Assembly: GCF_001975825.1 (NCBI RefSeq)
Contig: NZ_MTKN01000078.1
Coordinates: 1-34,128, forward strand
Length of the DNA: 34,128 nucleotides
Direction of reading: 5' to 3'
From: [Flexibacter] sp. ATCC 35208
GTDB taxonomy: Bacteria; Bacteroidota; Bacteroidia; Chitinophagales; Chitinophagaceae
The translations under genes were made by a program, and so were the position numbers. The notes under the pieces were generated by a model. It saw only the letters and a list, made by a program, of their open reading frames with translations. It was not told the origin of the DNA and did not search any database. Shown here one piece after another: positions 9,816 to 16,545 of this stretch (its first letter is position 1; each line of letters begins with the position of its first letter).

Positions 9816-10373
9816 TTAATATTGGTGCTGTTTATTAGGATTCTTTATATAAATAGATACCAGTTTTTGTTTGGCTGACAGGATTTCCTTTAGTGAAAAA
9901 GATGTCCAGAAAAAGGTATGATAATAAAAATCAATGCGGTGAGCATTGTGAATTTGCCGTAACGTCAAATGAGGGAATAGCACACAGCGGCAAAAAGGGG
10001 AACAATTATGAAAGAATTTTGTTTTTTTGATGGCTTCCGCAGATGGATCTGCAATAACCTGTAGGAGCTCCCGGCAAAAGAAAGCAGCGGTACCAAGTTC
10101 CCTTTCAGTTAAAGACCGCTTTTGAAAGAGCCTGTATTGTAAACGTTGTTCCCACCTGAGGGGTGGATACTTTTCGAATCGAATGGGTACCTTCTCCTGC
10201 TGGCATCGTTCTATGAATGTTTGGAGGCAATTCATCTCATCTTCCCGTTCTTTAAAGTAGGTGATAAACTCCCCACGGGAATCGCCGGGAAACCTGTAAA
10301 AGGACATATAAGCCTGATAGAAAGTGGCGGCTAAGGCAAGGATCTGTTTAGAGTCGATTTTTATTTTTTTCAA
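9816..10373 (-). CDS. Hypothetical protein, unrecognised
   Basis: I do not recognise this 185-residue product. It is basic and aromatic-rich, with no signal peptide or clear membrane span. A Cys-rich patch (HNCSPFCRCVLFP, about 126-138) is its most distinctive feature. The start is a TTG at 10373 (KKIKIDSKQILALA); the first ATG would remove about 22 plausible residues. No good ribosome site precedes it, as is common in this phylum. The 5' end overlaps by 26 bases the 3' end of another open frame (10348-10509) that lacks an ATG, so an upstream coupled gene may have decayed. It lies between the convergent porP-like gene and a pseudogene strip. Composition resembles coding sequence, but a dying gene is possible. 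Confidence 0.5.
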   Translation of the reverse strand: MKKIKIDSKQILALAATFYQAYMSFYRFPGDSRGEFITYFKEREDEMNCLQTFIERCQQEKVPIRFEKYPPLRWEQRLQYRLFQKRSLTERELGTAAFFCRELLQVIADPSAEAIKKTKFFHNCSPFCRCVLFPHLTLRQIHNAHRIDFYYHTFFWTSFSLKEILSAKQKLVSIYIKNPNKQHQY

Positions 10374-10509
10374 ATTTCTCTTTGGTAATTGTTGTATCTA
10401 AAATTACCGTTTCATTTTTAAGGAGGGTAATATCAATAGCATAAATATTTGTTACAAATTGATCCAATAAAAAACTTCCCACAGGCACAGTAATTTCAGA
10501 ATCGTCTGG
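10348..10509 (-). pseudogene. Possible gene remnant, open frame of 53 codons without ATG start
   Basis: After a TAG at 10510-10512 this frame stays open to a TAA at 10348-10350. It reads like protein (for example VPVGSFLLDQFVTN, then TLLKNETVILDTTITKE). It has no ATG; a GTG is the only early alternative start. It overlaps the TTG start of the 185-residue gene in another frame, as translationally coupled genes do. It could be the tail of a truncated gene or chance; no family is recognised. Confidence 0.3.
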
Positions 10510-10569
10510 CTAATCTATAGTTGCATCCTTCGATCCATTATAACAATGTGTACCTTGTATGAGTTGTAT

Positions 10570-10737
10570 CTACCTATATGGATTTTCTTTGTCCTCCACA
10601 TTGTTGCCTCTTTCCAATACATCGTTTTGAGCCCTTTTTCACACAACTCCTTCGCTGCCCATCCTACACTGATACCGGAACCCACTACAATTGCATTAAA
10701 GGGTATTTTCTTTTGTTGCTCTAATGTTGAGGTTCAT
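10570..10737 (-). pseudogene. Truncated, frameshifted 5' end of a second GMC oxidoreductase
   Basis: The minus strand from the ATG at 10737 begins MNLNIRATKENT, close to MNLNTKAQEQNT of the intact GMC gene upstream on the same strand. A one-base shift then moves to a frame reading NAIVVGSGISVGWAAKELC, the FAD-binding GxGxxG loop. A second shift gives LERGNNVEDKENPY, matching LDRGKQLEHVKDY of the intact protein. A stop follows and nothing further of the enzyme is found. The DNA differs from the intact gene at many synonymous sites, so this is the relic of a diverged paralogue and not a fresh duplication. It begins 16 bases beyond the terminator of the intact gene. Confidence 0.8.
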
Positions 10738-10752
10738 ATAGGTTAATTAAAA

Positions 10753-10777
10753 AAGGCTGACTTTTCGGGTCAGCCTT
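10753..10777 (-). terminator. Intrinsic terminator of the GMC oxidoreductase gene
   Basis: A perfect 9-bp stem (AAGGCTGAC with GTCAGCCTT), 7-base loop and following TTTTAATT on the minus strand lie just downstream of the GMC stop codon. Confidence 0.85.
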
Positions 10778-10785
10778 TCTATATT

Positions 10786-12483
10786 TTAGATATTACCTTT
10801 CTTCAGTTCCTTATACATATAGTCGACTGCACGTGCCGTGAGCGCCATATATGTGAGCGAAGGATTTACGCAGGCTGCCGATGTCATACACGCACCATCT
10901 GTCACAAACACATTCTTTACGGCATGCATCTGGTTGTACCCATTCAGGATAGACGTTTTAGGATCACGGCCCATACGTGCGGTACCCATTTCATGGATCG
11001 CCATACCAGGATAAGAACCGGCGTCATAAGTCCTGACATCCTTCATACCAGCTGCTTCCAGCATTTCTGCCGCATCGTTCATCATATCCACACGCATCTT
11101 CTTTTCATTCTCTTTGAACTCTGCATCGAACTTCAGTACGGGCTGTCCCCAATCGTCTTTTACAGATGTATCGAGGGTTACCTGGTTCGATTCGTAAGGC
11201 AGACATTCGCCAAAACCACCAAGACCTACGGACCAGTTGCCCGGTTCTGACAGCATATCTTTGAAATCTTTACCTACTCCCAGTTCGGCTACTCCGCGTG
11301 CCCAACCTTCACGGCTGGCGCCACCCTGATAACCAAATCCACGCAGGTAATCACGTTTGTCACTACCAATATTGCGATAGCGTGGAATATAGATACCGTT
11401 TGCACGGCGGCCAAAGTAATATTTATCGTCAAAGCCCTCTGCCCTGCCAGATGCACCGGTACGGAAGTGGTGATCCATCAGGTATTTACCCAGTACGCCA
11501 CTGTCATTGCCCAAACCATTCTGGAAACGGCTGGAGGTAGAGTTCAGCAATACAAAGGTGGTACCCAGGGTGGACCCATTTACGAAGATGACTTTTGCAT
11601 AAAATTCCGTCATCTGTTTTGTATGGGAATCGATCACCCGTACACCGGTTGCTTTGCCTGCTTTCTCATCATAGATGATGGAATTCACAATGCTATCCGG
11701 ACGTAAGGTGAGGTTACCCGTCGCCATCGCTGCAGGCAGCGTAGAAGACTGGGTGCTGAAGTAAGCGCCAAACGGACAACCACGGCTACAAAGGTTACGG
11801 TACTGGCAATTGGTACGGCCAGGCAGTGGTTTGGTAATATTCGCCACACGACCCATAGTCATGATACGGCCTTTGAAACTGGATTCAATGCGTTTCTTCA
11901 CTTCTTTCTCCACGCAGTTCATTTCCATCGCTGGCATAAACTGGCCATCCGGTAGTTGTGGCAAGCCTTCTGCCTGCCCACTGATACCCGCGAATTTCTC
12001 TACATAATCATACCATGGCGCGATATCCTTGTAGCGGATCGGCCAGTCGACAGCAATACCATCTTTGGCATTGGCGCCAAAATCGATATCGCTCAAGCGG
12101 TAAGACTGACGGCCCCACATGATGGATTTACCACCCACGATATCAGGACGGAACCAGTCAAAACGTTTTACCTCATTGTAAGGCGATTTGGAATCATTGA
12201 GCCAGAAGCGCTCATTGTATTCACTATATGGATAGTCACGGCTTAGTTTAGGATGCGTTTCTCTCTGTTCAGTAGTAATTTTACCACGGTGTGGGAACTC
12301 CCATGGAGCCTTGGTGGCAGTATCGTAGTCCTTAACGTGTTCTAATTGTTTGCCCCTGTCCAGCATGAGCACTTTGAGACCTTTTTCTGTCATTTCCTTG
12401 GCAGCCCAGCCACCACTTACGCCAGAGCCGATCACGATGGCATCATACGTGTTCTGCTCCTGAGCCTTAGTATTCAGATTCAT
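10786..12483 (-). CDS. GMC family FAD-dependent oxidoreductase
   Basis: This 565-residue flavoenzyme should oxidise an alcohol or sugar hydroxyl group. The FAD-binding loop VIGSGVSGGWAAKEM lies at 17-31, a second GMC element GGKSIMWGRQSYR near 116, and the catalytic His-Asn pair is His497 (HEMGTARMG) and Asn540 (VNPSLT). A Cys cluster (NCQYRNLCSRGCPFGA, around 225-240) is typical of the gluconate/2-keto-gluconate-type GMC subunits. It has no signal peptide of its own. The gene upstream in the operon encodes the subunit-3-like partner with a Tat-like signal, so the pair may be exported together by hitchhiking (inference). The ATG at 12483 begins just before the FAD domain. Substrate is unknown: sugar or polyol is likely but not shown. 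Confidence 0.9.
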   Translation of the reverse strand: MNLNTKAQEQNTYDAIVIGSGVSGGWAAKEMTEKGLKVLMLDRGKQLEHVKDYDTATKAPWEFPHRGKITTEQRETHPKLSRDYPYSEYNERFWLNDSKSPYNEVKRFDWFRPDIVGGKSIMWGRQSYRLSDIDFGANAKDGIAVDWPIRYKDIAPWYDYVEKFAGISGQAEGLPQLPDGQFMPAMEMNCVEKEVKKRIESSFKGRIMTMGRVANITKPLPGRTNCQYRNLCSRGCPFGAYFSTQSSTLPAAMATGNLTLRPDSIVNSIIYDEKAGKATGVRVIDSHTKQMTEFYAKVIFVNGSTLGTTFVLLNSTSSRFQNGLGNDSGVLGKYLMDHHFRTGASGRAEGFDDKYYFGRRANGIYIPRYRNIGSDKRDYLRGFGYQGGASREGWARGVAELGVGKDFKDMLSEPGNWSVGLGGFGECLPYESNQVTLDTSVKDDWGQPVLKFDAEFKENEKKMRVDMMNDAAEMLEAAGMKDVRTYDAGSYPGMAIHEMGTARMGRDPKTSILNGYNQMHAVKNVFVTDGACMTSAACVNPSLTYMALTARAVDYMYKELKKGNI

Positions 12484-12540
12484 GGAATTCTACTTGAGTT
12501 GATGAATTAATGTGCGCGAACGAGTCTTATCTATTTAACG

Positions 12541-12765
12541 TTGATTGACTGCATAGCCCAGGTTTTTAACCTGTTAATTGACTGCATAGTCCAGGTTTTT
12601 AACCTGTTAATTGACTACATAGTCCAGGTTTTTACACCTGTTAATTGACTGCATAGCCCAGGTTCTTACACCTGTTGATTGACTACATAGCCCAGGTTTT
12701 TACACCTGTTAATTGACTACATAGCCCAGGATTTTACACCTGTTGAATAACTACATAGCCCAGGC
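12541..12765. repeat. Tandem array of 33/34-bp units, each able to form a hairpin
   Basis: Six full units (12541-12573, 12574-12606, 12607-12640, 12641-12674, 12675-12708, 12709-12742) plus a partial seventh that is the 3' end of the subunit-3-like gene. On the minus strand every unit repeats CCTGGGCTATG or CCTGGACTATG followed by TAG or CAG, copied from the gene's last codons and stop. Each unit contains CAGGT...ACCTG with a short loop (6-bp stem in the 33-bp units). The array fills most of the gap between the two oxidoreductase genes. Confidence 0.93.
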
Positions 12766-13326
12766 TTTCTCCCCTTTAGTATAAGGTATACAACCTTCGT
12801 ATTTGCCAGGTACCGGTACATAACGGAGTGCTTTGGTAGCACCGGCTTCGGAGGTGAAATACCCGACGAGGGTCAGTTCTTTCAGGATCTGGAAATAGTG
12901 CGTGGGATCCTTTTCCTTTTTGTTTTCACGTTTATTGTAAGCAACACGTTCCTTGTCGATATCAGTCAGAATGGTAGTTTTCTGATCTGCGCTCAGGTCT
13001 ACGAATGGCTTTTTGAATTGCTTTTGTGCTGACTCATCGATCTTTTTCAGACCATCCAATACCAGTTTCTGGTCTTCAGGTTTGTAGCAATCATTCAGCA
13101 TGAGGGCAATAAACTCGTCTACTTTGGCAGCTTTGGCACCAGGTGTATCGGTTTCAGGGATGATCGTATCTACAATCCCGGCCAGCATCTTTTGGGTTTC
13201 AGGCGCCTGCAACGCATAATTGTCGGGGCCTTTTGGATTACAGCCTTCAAGGGCTGACAACGTGGACGCGGAAATTGCCGACCCTAAGAGAATGGCAACG
13301 TTCCGAATGGCTTCTCTTCTGTTCAT
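12751..13326 (-). CDS. Gluconate 2-dehydrogenase subunit 3-like protein with Tat-type signal
   Basis: The 191-residue product resembles the small subunit 3 of membrane-bound GMC dehydrogenases. The N-terminus MNRREAIRNVAILLGSA has a twin arginine and hydrophobic core, then a Cys (LEGC, residue 29) that could be lipidated. The mature part contains the family's MLAGIVDTIIPETDTPGAKAA-type segment (about 47-66; only its core IIPETDTPGA is diagnostic), a LSADQK helix and a C-terminal aromatic region around HYFQILKELTLVGYFTSE. It is the promoter-proximal gene of a two-gene operon with the GMC flavoprotein, separated by the hairpin repeat array. Its role is probably export, assembly or membrane attachment of the flavoprotein. 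Its last codons and stop form the seventh repeat unit. Confidence 0.85.
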   Translation of the reverse strand: MNRREAIRNVAILLGSAISASTLSALEGCNPKGPDNYALQAPETQKMLAGIVDTIIPETDTPGAKAAKVDEFIALMLNDCYKPEDQKLVLDGLKKIDESAQKQFKKPFVDLSADQKTTILTDIDKERVAYNKRENKKEKDPTHYFQILKELTLVGYFTSEAGATKALRYVPVPGKYEGCIPYTKGEKAWAM

Positions 13327-13385
13327 AATAGTAAATTGATTTGACCTTTAGTCTCAAGTTTCGAAAAAAAACTGACTTTTCATAG

Positions 13386-13418
13386 AAAAAATAAATAAGC
13401 GGAAGGAAAAGTTACAAA
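13386..13418 (-). promoter_or_regulatory. Candidate promoter of the subunit 3/GMC operon
   Basis: On the minus strand TTTG (13415-13418), a 21-base spacer and TATTTTTT (13386-13393) match the Bacteroidota -33/-7 pattern with one mismatch, 59 bases before the ATG. Confidence 0.4.
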
Positions 13419-13439
13419 AAGAAAGGGGGATATAAAAGC

Positions 13440-13474
13440 AAAAAGCGCTCTTACCGGCGGTAGGAGCGCTTTTT
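13440..13474. terminator. Bidirectional intrinsic terminator
   Basis: An 11-bp perfect stem (AAAAAGCGCTC with GAGCGCTTTTT) lies just downstream of the L,D-transpeptidase stop on the minus strand. The stem itself supplies A and T runs on both sides; ACCG/CGGT extends pairing into the loop. Confidence 0.85.
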
Positions 13475-13492
13475 ATGGAAGCAATGAATTTC

Positions 13493-14251
13493 TTACATAA
13501 CATATTGGCCTTTGTTGTCTACAAGGACAACCGGGAGACGGTGGTGCTGTTCAAAGTAATCGTATGCGGTTTTAAGGTCCGCCCAGAACTTGGTAGACGT
13601 CTTATCTTCCGGGTTCAGTTTTACGCCCTGCAGGTATTCCAAAGAACGGGTGCGGCCGAACTTAACCGGGAATACGTGTACCGGAATGAAGTCCTGACCA
13701 GCGTTCTTGGCATTGACAGCCAGGATGTATACTTCATCAATAAATTCATCGGTGAGCGGAATGCAACCGATGGTCAGACAGCTACCATGGATATAGATCT
13801 CATTGCCCGGTTTCTTCGGATCGCTGAGGATCTTGTCGGAGAAGTTCGGATAATTGATACCCAGTGAAAGGTGGTAGTTACTATTCGGATTGAAGTCATT
13901 GATATAATAGAACCCTTCTGGTACCTGCTGGTCCCCTTCTTTGCGTTTAGGGCCCATTTTGCCTGACAGGGTACATACCCGGTAAGATTTAAAGAGACGA
14001 AAAGTGTCGGTAGCCTTATTTTTCACCCAGATTTCCAGTTCACTATCCAGTTTGAACGACCGGAGGAAGATGTATTTAGCCGGGTATTCCAGGCCTTTCT
14101 TTTCAAACTCCTTCTTTAACTGCTCCTCCTTATCCCTGTAGGCTAAGCCTACTTTCGGGAACATCTTCTGGTTGTCCAGAAATGACTGCTGCTGGGCAAA
14201 CACTTTTCCTACCCCAAGTAGTATCATTACTGCTAAAACGACCTGCTTCAT
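13493..14251 (-). CDS. L,D-transpeptidase family (YkuD domain) protein, YafK-like
   Basis: The 252-residue product has a signal peptide (MKQVVLAVMILLGVGKVFAQ) and a YkuD-type catalytic domain (about 60-195). The active-site motif is IYIHGSCLTIGCIPL, with His155 and Cys163 as predicted catalytic residues. It should act on peptidoglycan in the periplasm, either forming 3-3 crosslinks or, like E. coli YafK/DpaA, cutting the protein-peptidoglycan link; the HGxxxxxGC spacing and GDxxxPEGFYYI-like segment (about 107-117) favour the YafK subgroup. It follows a small membrane-protein gene by 29 bases, probably in one transcript, and ends at a strong hairpin. Family certain; which of the two reactions it performs is undecided. 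Confidence 0.88.
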   Translation of the reverse strand: MKQVVLAVMILLGVGKVFAQQQSFLDNQKMFPKVGLAYRDKEEQLKKEFEKKGLEYPAKYIFLRSFKLDSELEIWVKNKATDTFRLFKSYRVCTLSGKMGPKRKEGDQQVPEGFYYINDFNPNSNYHLSLGINYPNFSDKILSDPKKPGNEIYIHGSCLTIGCIPLTDEFIDEVYILAVNAKNAGQDFIPVHVFPVKFGRTRSLEYLQGVKLNPEDKTSTKFWADLKTAYDYFEQHHRLPVVLVDNKGQYVM

Positions 14252-14280
14252 AGATATTTTAACCCTTTATTATTTCACGT

Positions 14281-14499
14281 TTACGGTTTAGCCGGTGTGG
14301 CGCCCGGTTGCGCATTGAACGTTCTATATGCAAGATAAAACAATAATATTGAAAAAATAGCGTATATCACGATTCCGACCTTGCGATTTGCAAAACGGAG
14401 TATGTAGTGGCGCTCTCCCTGATAGATCAGCACAGCTGTAATCATTTGAAAAATTCCTGCCAATAGAAATAACGCGCCTAGTAATGTTTGTATTCTCAT
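14281..14499 (-). CDS. Small two-span membrane protein
   Basis: The 72-residue product has two hydrophobic segments, LLGALFLLAGIFQMITAVLI (about 5-24) and VGIVIYAIFSILLFYLAY (about 41-58), and a short Pro/Ala tail. The ATG at 14499 (MRIQTLLGALF) is chosen over a TTG seven codons upstream because it opens directly into the first span. It lies 29 bases before the L,D-transpeptidase gene, so co-transcription is likely. No family is recognised. Confidence 0.65.
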   Translation of the reverse strand: MRIQTLLGALFLLAGIFQMITAVLIYQGERHYILRFANRKVGIVIYAIFSILLFYLAYRTFNAQPGATPAKP

Positions 14500-14837
14500 A
14501 AACAACGATCTGTCATGCAAATTATTTCAAAATTTGCAACAATAGCAATCCCCCGAATGTGGCATGCCGGAGGCATCAGCGCCATAGTCGCGGCTGTTGG
14601 GGGTAAAGTACTGGTTGTCAAGGAAATGTTAAACTATCAAATAGAGGGGATTTTTGGAAAAGTGAGGAAGGAAGGCTGGAAATATCATGAGGGTGATAGT
14701 AGGAAAAATTAAACAGGGAGTTTTTTTTAGAAAACCATTTTAACGAAAAATAAAGGGCTGTTCCGTACGGAACAGCCCTACTTGCTAAAACAACAATAGA
14801 ACGGCGGATCTTCGATAGAATAGACCTACCCGAATTT
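14500..14837. other. Intergenic stretch without a convincing gene
   Basis: It holds the hpd terminator palindrome (14754-14779). The part at 14550-14620 is GC-richer than the surrounding spacer. Short frames are open on both strands there, but neither resembles a known protein. Confidence 0.5.
14754..14779 (-). terminator. Terminator of hpd, a 26-bp perfect palindrome
   Basis: AGGGCTGTTCCG... reads identically on both strands over 26 bp. On the minus strand it is followed by TTATTTTTC, as expected for an intrinsic terminator 59 bases after the hpd stop. Confidence 0.8.
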
Positions 14838-15974
14838 TTACAGGTTACCTCTTAATGCCTGCTCTCTTTCAATAGATTCAAACAAAGCCTTGAAGTTGCC
14901 CTTACCAAATGACTGGGCGCCCTTGCGCTGGATGATTTCAAAGAAAACAGTGGGTCTGTCCTGTACGGGTTTGGTGAATATCTGTAACAGGTAACCTTCG
15001 TCGTCACGATCTACGAGAATACCCAGCTCTCTCAGTGGCTGCAGGTCTTCGTCGATCTCTCCTACCCTGTCCAGCAAGGTATCGTAGTAAGATCCCGGAA
15101 CTTTCAGGAATTCTACACCCCTGTCCTGCAGGTCGGTTACTGTCTGAATAATATTATTGGTTGCGATGGCTACGTGCTGTACGCCCGGACCACCATAGAA
15201 ATCGAGGTATTCTTCGATCTGCGATTTCTTCTTACCTTCTGCAGGCTCATTGATCGGGAATTTCACACGACCGTTGCCATTGCTCATTACCTTACTCATG
15301 AGGGCAGAATATTCGGTAGAAATGTCTTTATCATCGAAGCTGAGCAGGTTCCGGAAACCCATTACCTGTTCGTAGAAGTCTACCCAGGTATTCATTTCAT
15401 TCCAACCCACATTGCCTACGCAATGGTCTACATATTGAAGACCGGTATCGGTTGGGTTGTAAGTTGATTTCCATTCTTTGTAACCTGGCAGGAAAGGACC
15501 GTTGTAGTTCTTTCTTTCTACAAAAAGGTGTACGGTATCGCCATAAGCGTGAATACCACTGCGTACTACGGTACCAAATTCATCTTTCTCCTCTTTTGGC
15601 TCCATGTAAGGTTTAGCACCTCTCTTTACAGTTTCTTCAAATGCAGAGCGGGCATCGTCTACCCATAGCGCGAGTACTTTTACACCATCACCGTGGGCGG
15701 CAATGTGTGCAGCCAGGTCGTTGTTAGGCTGAAGCGGCGTGGTCAGTACAAAACGGAGTTTGTTTTGCACCAGTACATAGGAGGAGCGATCTTTCACACC
15801 TGTTTCCGGGCCTGCATAAGCGAGGGACTGGAAGCCGAAAGCGGTTTTGTAATAGTGGGCGGCCTGTTTTGCATTCCCTACGTAGAATTCAACGTAGTCA
15901 GTGCCGTTCAATGGTAAAAAGTCTTTTACATTGGCAGGAGCTGCTGCCAGGGCAGCATCAGGAGCAGTACTCAT
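14838..15974 (-). CDS. hpd: 4-hydroxyphenylpyruvate dioxygenase
   Basis: The 378-residue enzyme converts 4-hydroxyphenylpyruvate to homogentisate with Fe(II) and O2, the second step of tyrosine breakdown, in the cytoplasm. It has the two vicinal-oxygen-chelate halves of the family. The iron ligands are visible: His184 (YVDHCVGNV), His267 (GGPGVQHVAI) and Glu346 (VFFEIIQRKG). The C-terminal helix RKGAQSFGKGNFKALFESIE that gates the active site is complete. Length is normal for bacterial HPPD. The ATG at 15974 is chosen because the frame upstream is low-complexity and lies in the leader; Ala-rich residues then lead into the first domain. A 33-codon leader ORF and a hairpin precede it, so translation-linked control is plausible. 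hmgA, the next pathway step, lies two genes away on the same strand. Confidence 0.96.
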   Translation of the reverse strand: MSTAPDAALAAAPANVKDFLPLNGTDYVEFYVGNAKQAAHYYKTAFGFQSLAYAGPETGVKDRSSYVLVQNKLRFVLTTPLQPNNDLAAHIAAHGDGVKVLALWVDDARSAFEETVKRGAKPYMEPKEEKDEFGTVVRSGIHAYGDTVHLFVERKNYNGPFLPGYKEWKSTYNPTDTGLQYVDHCVGNVGWNEMNTWVDFYEQVMGFRNLLSFDDKDISTEYSALMSKVMSNGNGRVKFPINEPAEGKKKSQIEEYLDFYGGPGVQHVAIATNNIIQTVTDLQDRGVEFLKVPGSYYDTLLDRVGEIDEDLQPLRELGILVDRDDEGYLLQIFTKPVQDRPTVFFEIIQRKGAQSFGKGNFKALFESIEREQALRGNL

Positions 15975-16073
15975 GGTGGTTTGATTTTTAAGAGATGTAG
16001 AAAGTTTTGGTGTATGTGTATGTGAATGAATGAAAGCAATGCGCGTAAGCATTGACATCATTACAAGGAGAGG

Positions 16074-16114
16074 TTACAGATATGTAATAGTGAAAATCGG
16101 GCGCATATCTGTAA
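16074..16114 (-). promoter_or_regulatory. Stem-loop immediately after the hpd leader ORF stop
   Basis: A perfect 11-bp inverted repeat (TTACAGATATG with CATATCTGTAA, 19-base loop) starts at the base next to the leader ORF's TGA. No T run follows, so it is not an ordinary terminator. The position suggests coupling to translation of the leader. Confidence 0.6.
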
Positions 16115-16216
16115 TCAGGCGATTACAGCATCCATGGCCAGCGTGGACATCAGGAAGCAGTACTTGCTGTGACGCTGGTCTGATTTGGAAGAGTGGTATG
16201 TGCGCGTATTGAACAT
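16115..16216 (-). CDS. 33-residue leader peptide or small protein upstream of hpd
   Basis: An ATG at 16216 opens a 33-codon frame ending in TGA. The peptide starts MFNTRTYHSSKSDQ and its second half contains SKYCFLMSTLAMDAVIA. A nearly superimposable 33-codon frame precedes hmgA (WKYCFLLAALAMDA). In the 13 shared core positions most codons differ only at third bases, which points to selection on the peptide. The ATG lies 16 bases after a -7-like box, so the mRNA would begin only about 10 bases before it. hpd starts 140 bases downstream. Its closeness to tyrosine genes and its Phe/Tyr content suggest a regulatory nascent peptide, but a free small protein is possible. I know of no described family. 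Confidence 0.65.
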   Translation of the reverse strand: MFNTRTYHSSKSDQRHSKYCFLMSTLAMDAVIA

Positions 16217-16232
16217 GAAATAGTTGCTAGTG

Positions 16233-16264
16233 CAATAATAGGCATTCCTTTTGAATAAAACAAA
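16233..16264 (-). promoter_or_regulatory. Candidate promoter for the leader ORF and hpd
   Basis: On the minus strand TTTG (16261-16264), a 20-base spacer and TATTATTG (16233-16240) fit the Bacteroidota TTTG/TAnnTTTG pattern with one mismatch. Confidence 0.6.
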
Positions 16265-16334
16265 ATATCACATTTGTGGAGTAGTATCAGTTTGATACAT
16301 TACCCGTACTTGTTTTATTGTTTTGCTAATCTAT

Positions 16335-16440
16335 CTTCGATGCTTCTTCGACGCTTCTTCGATACTTCTTCGATACTTCTTCGATGCTCCTTCGATGCTT
16401 CTTCGATGCTTCTTCGATGCTTCTTCGACGCTTCTTCGAC
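16335..16440. repeat. Tandem repeat, about ten copies of an 11-bp unit
   Basis: The element TTCGA recurs exactly every 11 bases at 16336, 16347, 16358, 16369, 16380, 16391, 16402, 16413, 16424 and 16435. The consensus is TTCGATGCTTC, with TTCGACG and TTCGATA variants. It lies between the 3' end of the aldo/keto reductase and the hpd promoter. The period is not a multiple of three, so a coding origin is unlikely. Confidence 0.95.
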
Positions 16441-16545
16441 CAGCAAACTACTCAAAAAGGGCACCTCAATATCTCTACAATAATGAAGTACCCTTTTAAT
16501 AGCAAGATGTACCGAACTTGCAGGAAATTGCTAACGCTACATGAA

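Noticed and set aside
10546..10746. Plus-strand 66-codon ORF
   Set aside because: It is the antisense of the GMC pseudogene and has no protein character of its own.
12541..12765. Possible CRISPR array
   Set aside because: Units are 33-34 bp end to end with no variable spacers, and the last one lies in a gene end.
14488..14712. Plus-strand 74-codon ORF and an opposing frame ending GDCYCCKF
   Set aside because: Neither has a recognisable domain, promoter or partner. They compete for the same bases, so neither is claimed.
15975..16061. N-terminal extension of hpd
   Set aside because: The extra residues are low-complexity, lie in the leader, and have no place in the HPPD fold.
16274..16483. 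Coding frame through the 11-bp repeat
   Set aside because: The 11-base period keeps several frames open by chance and gives only a low-complexity Leu/Phe/Ser peptide.
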